Below, piece by piece: positions 13,237-17,882 of a stretch of 17,882 bases of DNA (position 1 is the first letter of the stretch; the number at the start of each line of letters is the position of its first letter). The position numbers and the translations under genes are program-made. Source of the stretch: an uncultured Collinsella sp. (GTDB taxonomy: Bacteria > Actinomycetota > Coriobacteriia > Coriobacteriales > Coriobacteriaceae); assembly GCA_900550355.1 (NCBI GenBank), contig URRT01000022.1:1-17882 (forward strand). Direction: 5' to 3'. The notes under the pieces are model-generated. The model was not told the DNA's origin, searched no databases, and was given only the letters and a program-made list of their open reading frames with translations.

Positions 13237-14670
13237 CTAATTCCAAGACTGTTGATGCTCTTCGTAGGTTTGCGAGAAGTACTCCTCGTCCTGCGTAATG
13301 TAGAAATACAGGTCATCGGAGTCGGTCGGCTCAAGCGTGGCCTTAAGCGCCTCGAGCGACGGAGAGCAGATGGGCGTGGGCGGCAGGCCCTCGTGCTTAT
13401 AGGTGTTATACGGACTATCGCTCTGCAGGTCGTCGGCGGTAACCTCGCCACCGGTGACATACATCATGGTCGCATCGCTGTTGAGATAGCGCAGACCGTC
13501 GAGCTTGCCGGCAAGGCGGTTGTAGAAGACCGAGGCCACGTGCGCACGTTGATCGGCGTTGAGGCCCTCGCGCTCAACGATAGAGGCCAAGTTGACGATG
13601 TCGTAGTCGGACATCTCCACACCATAGCGCTCCTTGATCTTGGCTTCGCAGCTCGCAAAGTCAAGCGACTTGTACTCGGTCTTAAACTGATCGAGCATAG
13701 CACGAATCACGTCATCGGCCGTCGGCGAATCGCCCAACGAATAAGTCTTGGGGAACAAGAAACCCTCAAGCGAGTCGTTGGCGGCGCCCTTAAGGAAGCT
13801 ATAGTCGTCCACGTAGTTGGAGGCCTTGGCCTGGTTGAGGAAGTCTTCCTTAGAGATGCCGTCGTAGGCCTGGGCCACACGGTCGGCGACTTGATCGACC
13901 GTTAGGCCCTCAGGGATAGTCAGCGCATTGGAGCCCGCGTTGGGACCTTCCATGAGCTGCTGAACAACCTTGGTCGCATCCATGAGCGTGGTAAACGAAT
14001 AGGTGCCAGGCTTGAGCGACATATCGGCGTTGAGCTTTTTCACCGCCGCATAGTAATCCTTGGGATTTTCGACGATATGGTTCTCGGAGAGAATCGAGGC
14101 GATAGTATCGCCCGAAGCACCGTCGGGAATGGTCACCGTAACCTGCTGACCAGCCGTGACCTTGGTATCCCCACCGGCGAAGAAGCCCTTGACGGCCGGC
14201 ACGACAAAGAAAGCGATCGCAGCAAGCGCAAGCACCGCCACCACAACGCCGATGATCATGGGAACCGGAGCACTCTTCTTTTGAGCACCGCGACGAGCAT
14301 GCGTGTTGTAGCTCGAGCGGGTCGCCGGAGCAACGCCATGCGAACCGCGAGTGTGATGCGAATGCGATTGAGGGGCCTGAGTTCGCTGGGTAGGTGCCTG
14401 CTGCTTAAAGCGGGTACCGCCTGCAGGCTGGGCCGTACGAGCAGTGGGCTGCTGAGCCGCGTGAGAAGCCGAATGCTGAACAGAACGAGCAGAAGGCTGC
14501 TGACCCGTCCGTTGAACAGGTTGGGCCGAATGAGAGAAGGACTGCACCGAGCGCGCGGCAGGCTGAGCTGCGCGCTGCGTCGGCTGTGCCGGACGCTGGC
14601 CAGGCTGAGCAGGGCGCGACGCCGGCTGCCGTGTACGATTCTGCTGGCGCGGATCGGAAGCGCTAGGCAT
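13237..14670 (-). CDS. mltG: Endolytic transglycosylase MltG with long cytoplasmic tail
   Basis: MltG cleaves nascent peptidoglycan strands at the outer face of the membrane and helps set glycan length. The 477 residues are a low-complexity N-terminal tail (1-135) rich in Gln, Ala, Pro, Arg and Ser, with recurring PAQP, TAQP and ARSVQ words; one membrane helix (about 137-160, MIIGVVVAVLALAAIAFFVVPAV); a LysM-like segment (about 172-250); and the YceG catalytic domain. The catalytic glutamate is Glu366 in NLASIVEREG, and SPYNTYKHEGLPPTPI follows as in the family. The E. coli protein is about 340 residues, so the tail is the extra part. The ATG at 14670 has GAGGAGG six bases upstream and overlaps the yqgF end by eight bases; an upstream start at 14727 is not supported. 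Confidence 0.93.
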   Translation of the reverse strand: MPSASDPRQQNRTRQPASRPAQPGQRPAQPTQRAAQPAARSVQSFSHSAQPVQRTGQQPSARSVQHSASHAAQQPTARTAQPAGGTRFKQQAPTQRTQAPQSHSHHTRGSHGVAPATRSSYNTHARRGAQKKSAPVPMIIGVVVAVLALAAIAFFVVPAVKGFFAGGDTKVTAGQQVTVTIPDGASGDTIASILSENHIVENPKDYYAAVKKLNADMSLKPGTYSFTTLMDATKVVQQLMEGPNAGSNALTIPEGLTVDQVADRVAQAYDGISKEDFLNQAKASNYVDDYSFLKGAANDSLEGFLFPKTYSLGDSPTADDVIRAMLDQFKTEYKSLDFASCEAKIKERYGVEMSDYDIVNLASIVEREGLNADQRAHVASVFYNRLAGKLDGLRYLNSDATMMYVTGGEVTADDLQSDSPYNTYKHEGLPPTPICSPSLEALKATLEPTDSDDLYFYITQDEEYFSQTYEEHQQSWN

Positions 14671-15091
14671 GCGAAACCTCCTCGTTTTTACGATCGAGCC
14701 ACGTCTGCAAAAACAGGCTGGCGGCAATCATGTCGATCTTGCCCCTCATCTGCTTTTCGTTGAGGCCCTGCTCGCGCAGGATACGCTTGGCCTCTTGCGA
14801 AGACAGACGTTCGTCCTCAAACTCCAGTGGAAGATCGAGCTTGTCGGCAATCTTTTGCGCCACGGCGGCAACGCGCTCGGCCTGGGGGCCGGGCTCACCG
14901 GCCATGGTCAAGGGACGTCCGCTAACCAGGATGTCGGGCTCATAGTCCTCGACCAGGTAGCGGAACGTCTTGGCCATACCGGTGACCTCGGCGGCCGGGA
15001 GCACCTTGACGGGCATCGCCATCTTGCCATCACGGCTCGAGACGGCGATGCCGATCCTGGTCTCCCCTATGTCCAGCGCAAGCGCGACCAC
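14663..15091 (-). CDS. yqgF: Putative pre-16S rRNA nuclease / Holliday junction resolvase-like YqgF
   Basis: A 142-residue RNase H-fold nuclease; E. coli YqgF matures the 16S rRNA 5' end, while older names call it RuvX. The first catalytic aspartate is in ALDIGETRIGIAVS (Asp7). Further family marks are VSGRPLTMAGEPGPQAERV, FEDERLSSQEA and KIDMIAASLFLQTWL, which carries the last acidic residue. The start is GTG at 15091, with AAGAAG about five bases upstream; this gives the standard N-terminus. It lies 17 bases after alaS and overlaps mltG by eight bases. alaS-yqgF-mltG is a widely kept order. Confidence 0.93.
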   Translation of the reverse strand: MVALALDIGETRIGIAVSSRDGKMAMPVKVLPAAEVTGMAKTFRYLVEDYEPDILVSGRPLTMAGEPGPQAERVAAVAQKIADKLDLPLEFEDERLSSQEAKRILREQGLNEKQMRGKIDMIAASLFLQTWLDRKNEEVSHA

Positions 15092-15108
15092 AGTGACTTC
15101 TTAGATTC

Positions 15109-17757
15109 TTAGGCGCCGAGCGCGGTCTTGGCGGCCGCGAGGGCATCGGCGATGCCGGCAGCATTCTTGCCACCGGCCTGGGCCATGTTGGGACGGCCAC
15201 CACCGCGACCGTCGACCAGACCCGCGATCTGCTTGATCACGTTACCGGCGTGGAACCCGGCCTTCACGGCGTCATCGGAGCCGGCAGCGAGCAGGGCCGG
15301 AGTGCCCTTCTCAGTCACGCTTGCGACGACACAAGCGACAGGGCCGGCGACCTTCTGGTGCACGGTATCCCATACGTTGCGCAGGTCGGCAGCTTCAAGG
15401 CCCTGGAGCTCAGCAACGACGAGCTTGTAGCCACCGAGCTCGACAGCACCCTCGATGGCGCTGGAGATCGCATCGGAAGAGCCACCGGTGAGCGCCTTCT
15501 TGAGTTTATTGGACGTCTCGCGCAGCTCGACCTGCAGGTTCTCCACACGGGCGGGAACCTCGTCGACGCGGCACTTGAGCGCAGCGGCGGCGGCGTCAAC
15601 GAGTGCCAGGCGGTCGGCCATATAGTCGAGTGCACCCTTGGAGGTCACGGCTTCGATACGGCGGACATTGGAGCCCGTGGAGGACTCGGAAATGATCTTG
15701 AACAGGCCAATCTCGGCGGTATTGGCGGCATGGGTGCCACCACAGAGCTCGCGGGAGAACGGCTGGTCCTCGGCGCCCACGGAGACGACGCGGACGACAT
15801 CGCCGTACTTCTCTCCAAACAGAGCGACAGCGCCGGCAGCCTTAGCCTCGTCGATGCCCATAACACGGGTCACAACCGGCTTGGAGGCGAAGATCTGCTG
15901 GTTGACCAGGTCCTCGACAGCCTTGAGCTGCTCGGAGGACAGGGCCTCGAAGTGCGTGAAGTCAAAACGCAGGTGCTCGGGCGTCACCAGCGAGCCGGCC
16001 TGGGAGACATGCTCGCCCAGGACCTGCTTAAGCGCAGCGTCGAGCAGGTGGGTGGCAGTGTGGTTGCGGCGCAGGAAGCCACGGCGCTCGGCGTCGAGCG
16101 CGGCGGTCACGGTAGCACCGACGGTCAGCGTGCCCTCAGCAACGTGCGCGACGTGGGCATACAGGCCATTGTGGTTCTTGGTGTCAGCAACAGTCAGAAC
16201 AACGCCCTCGGCGGAAAGCTTGCCGGCGTCGCCCTGCTGGCCACCCATCTCGGCGTAGAACGGGGTGCGGTCGAGCACGACCTCGACGTCCTCGCCGGCG
16301 GCAGCGGAATCGACGGACTCGCCGTTGCGCACGATGGCGACGACCTTGGCGCCCTCGATCACATCGTTGTCATAGCCGTCGAACTCGGTCGCGGCGACCT
16401 TGTCGGAAAGCTCGACCCACACGTCGTTGAAGCTGCCCCAGGCATCGCCCTTGGCGTTGGCGCGGGCGCGGGCCTTCTGGTCCTCCATGCAAGCGGTAAA
16501 GCCATCCATGTCGACGTCGTGCCCAGCGGTACCGGCGATCTCAACGGTCAGATCGATGGGGAAACCAAAGGTGTCGTGCAGCTTAAAGGCGACATCGCCC
16601 GGAAGCACAGCGCCCTCGGCAAGCGCTGTCAGGGCCTCGTCCAGGTAGACACGGCCATTGTCGAGCGTCGTGGAGAAGCGCTCCTCCTCGGAGGCGACGA
16701 TACCCTTGACGAGCGCGACGTTCTTGAGCAGCTCGGGATAAGCCTCGCCCATTTGAGCGTTGACCTCGTCGATGAACTTGGTCAGGAAGGCGCCCTCGAT
16801 GCCCAGCAGGCGACCGTGGAACACGGCACGGCGGAGCAGACGGCGAAGGACGTACTCGCGACCCTCGTTGCCGGGAAGGATGCCGTCCGAGATCATAAAG
16901 TCGACAGCACGGGAGTGGTCGGCGATGATGCGCAGGGAGCGGCTGGCGCCGGAGTAATCGTCGGCATCATAGGTCTTGCCGCTAATCTCCTCACCGAGCT
17001 TGATGAGGTGCTGCATCAGATCGCCGTCGTAGTTAGCAGTCTTGTGCTGCATGATAGCGGCCATGCGCTCCAGGCCCATGCCCGTATCGAGGTTGCGGTG
17101 CGGCAGCTCCGGCATGGAGCCGTCCTCCTGGCGGTCGTACTGGGTAAACACGAGGTTCCAGAACTCAAGGAAGCGGTCGCAGTCGCAGCCAGGCTTGCAG
17201 TCGGGGCTGCCACACCCTACGTCGGGACCCTGATCGAAATAGATTTCAGAGCAGGGACCGCAGGGGCCGGTAGGACCAGCGCGCCAGAAGTTATCTTCTT
17301 CACCCAGCTTGGAAATATGATCCTCTGGAACACCAAGGCTCTTCCAGATTTCAATGGTCTCGTCGTCGTTTTCGAAAACGGTAAAGTAGAGCTTTTCAGC
17401 AGGAAGCCCCAATACCTCGGTAGAGAATTCGTATGCCCAAGCACACATTTCGTTTTTGAAGTACTTACCAAAACTAAAGTTGCCCAACATTTCAAAGAAG
17501 CTTAGGTGGCGAGCATCACCGATATTGTCGATGTCGTTGGTGCGTACGCACTTCTGAGCGGTGGTAGCGCCAATGTAGCGGCTATCAAGCTCCTTCTGAT
17601 GAAGGAAGTAGGGCTTGAACTGAACCATGCCAGCGCTGGTAAGCAGCAGTGATGGATCATCGGGGATCAGGGAAGAAGAAGGCATGCGCTTGCAGCCCTT
17701 TTCCTCGAAGAACGCCAGGTACTTCTCGCGAATTTCGGCGGTAGTCATATAGTTCAT
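15109..17757 (-). CDS. alaS: Alanine-tRNA ligase
   Basis: Charges tRNA-Ala and edits mischarged Ser and Gly. The 882 residues match the family (about 875). Order: class II catalytic core (1 to about 250) beginning MTTAEIREKYLAFFEEKG with TSAGMVQFKPYFL and FFEMLGNFSFGKYFK; tRNA-recognition part (about 250-460); editing domain with Zn residues HTATH and CGGTH; and the C-terminal C-Ala domain ending GGGRPNMAQAGGK. An extra cysteine cluster, CGSPDCKPGCDCDRF, lies near residue 185 in the core. The ATG at 17757 is chosen from homology and a GAGGAA nine bases upstream; ATG 17748 is the alternative. Upstream extension to 17820 has no family support. Composition falls to about 43-45% GC in 17341-17520, against 73% in a block counted at 16261-16320. 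Confidence 0.97.
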   Translation of the reverse strand: MNYMTTAEIREKYLAFFEEKGCKRMPSSSLIPDDPSLLLTSAGMVQFKPYFLHQKELDSRYIGATTAQKCVRTNDIDNIGDARHLSFFEMLGNFSFGKYFKNEMCAWAYEFSTEVLGLPAEKLYFTVFENDDETIEIWKSLGVPEDHISKLGEEDNFWRAGPTGPCGPCSEIYFDQGPDVGCGSPDCKPGCDCDRFLEFWNLVFTQYDRQEDGSMPELPHRNLDTGMGLERMAAIMQHKTANYDGDLMQHLIKLGEEISGKTYDADDYSGASRSLRIIADHSRAVDFMISDGILPGNEGREYVLRRLLRRAVFHGRLLGIEGAFLTKFIDEVNAQMGEAYPELLKNVALVKGIVASEEERFSTTLDNGRVYLDEALTALAEGAVLPGDVAFKLHDTFGFPIDLTVEIAGTAGHDVDMDGFTACMEDQKARARANAKGDAWGSFNDVWVELSDKVAATEFDGYDNDVIEGAKVVAIVRNGESVDSAAAGEDVEVVLDRTPFYAEMGGQQGDAGKLSAEGVVLTVADTKNHNGLYAHVAHVAEGTLTVGATVTAALDAERRGFLRRNHTATHLLDAALKQVLGEHVSQAGSLVTPEHLRFDFTHFEALSSEQLKAVEDLVNQQIFASKPVVTRVMGIDEAKAAGAVALFGEKYGDVVRVVSVGAEDQPFSRELCGGTHAANTAEIGLFKIISESSTGSNVRRIEAVTSKGALDYMADRLALVDAAAAALKCRVDEVPARVENLQVELRETSNKLKKALTGGSSDAISSAIEGAVELGGYKLVVAELQGLEAADLRNVWDTVHQKVAGPVACVVASVTEKGTPALLAAGSDDAVKAGFHAGNVIKQIAGLVDGRGGGRPNMAQAGGKNAAGIADALAAAKTALGA

Positions 17758-17882
17758 ACGATATTGTTCCTCTTCGAAGTGTTCATCGTTTAGTAATTTG
17801 CCAAATGCAGATTCTATCATTTTCCGTGCTTTGCCCCACGCGAAGTAACCTGAGTCGCAGAAAACTCACCAGTGGCATCGGC
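17758..17882 (-). promoter_or_regulatory. alaS upstream region with weak promoter candidate
   Basis: Only 125 bases of the alaS leader are in the window. On the minus strand TAGAAT, inside ATGATAGAATC (about 17812-17821), is five of six to a -10 box; no matching -35 is seen at 16-18 bases. I see no T-box specifier or antiterminator sequence, but the window ends before a full T-box leader could be ruled out. Confidence 0.25.

Noticed and set aside
13236..13460. A 75-residue N-terminal extension of the YqeG protein
   Set aside because: It runs over mltG in another frame, is Arg/Pro/Ser-rich, and has no homology to the family, which starts near the ATG at 13235.
15250..17505. A 751-codon open frame on the plus strand opposite alaS
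   Set aside because: It lies wholly antisense to alaS, has no recognisable domain, and its Gly/Val/Leu/Asp-rich composition is what the complement of GC-biased codons produces.
17758..17882. A T-box leader upstream of alaS
   Set aside because: No T-box consensus or Ala specifier hairpin is visible in the 125 bases available; the window ends too soon to decide.

Overview
The window reads as a chromosomal segment of a GC-rich actinobacterium of the class Coriobacteriia, most likely Collinsella or a close relative. This is inferred from high GC, actinobacterial gene order (alaS, yqgF, mltG, aro genes, pepP, efp, nusB) and protein style; no rRNA gene or species marker is present to prove it. Fifteen of the sixteen protein genes are on the minus strand. 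No CRISPR array, transposase, rRNA or tRNA was seen.

Positions 1-4509 form a phosphotransferase (PTS) block. Reading right to left, ptsH (HPr) is followed by ptsI (Enzyme I, cut by the window edge). A one-polypeptide fructose-family permease of order IIB-IIC-IIA lies upstream, and a divergent MurR/RpiR-type regulator follows. Phosphate would pass from EI to HPr, then IIA, IIB and the sugar. The 272-bp divergent region holds symmetric TGAAAG/CTTTCA-type sites. Between fruA and ptsH lie about 530 noncoding bases with a clear fruA terminator and two large inverted-repeat structures.

Positions 4569-9666 (minus) form a tightly packed operon, efp-asp23-nusB-xseB-tlyA-nadK-recN, with overlaps or gaps of a few bases. 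A TATAAT box lies upstream of efp. The order resembles the Bacillus yqhY-nusB-...-yqxC-...-recN cluster with folD, xseA, ispA, dxs and argR absent and nadK present.

Positions 9827-17757 (minus) hold alaS-yqgF-mltG-yqeG-aroK-aroB, a strong terminator-like hairpin, and then pepP with its own terminator. The aroK-aroB pair is what remains here of the larger actinobacterial shikimate cluster: aroE, aroC and aroQ are absent. The AroB-like protein has an intact frame but has lost all three metal-ligand positions and the NAD-binding glycine loop of dehydroquinate synthase. That makes it the most unusual protein in the window. The other leading curiosities are a roughly 154-nt imperfect hairpin (971-1124), a second long inverted repeat (1212-1297), and several leader or intercistronic hairpins that may tune expression.
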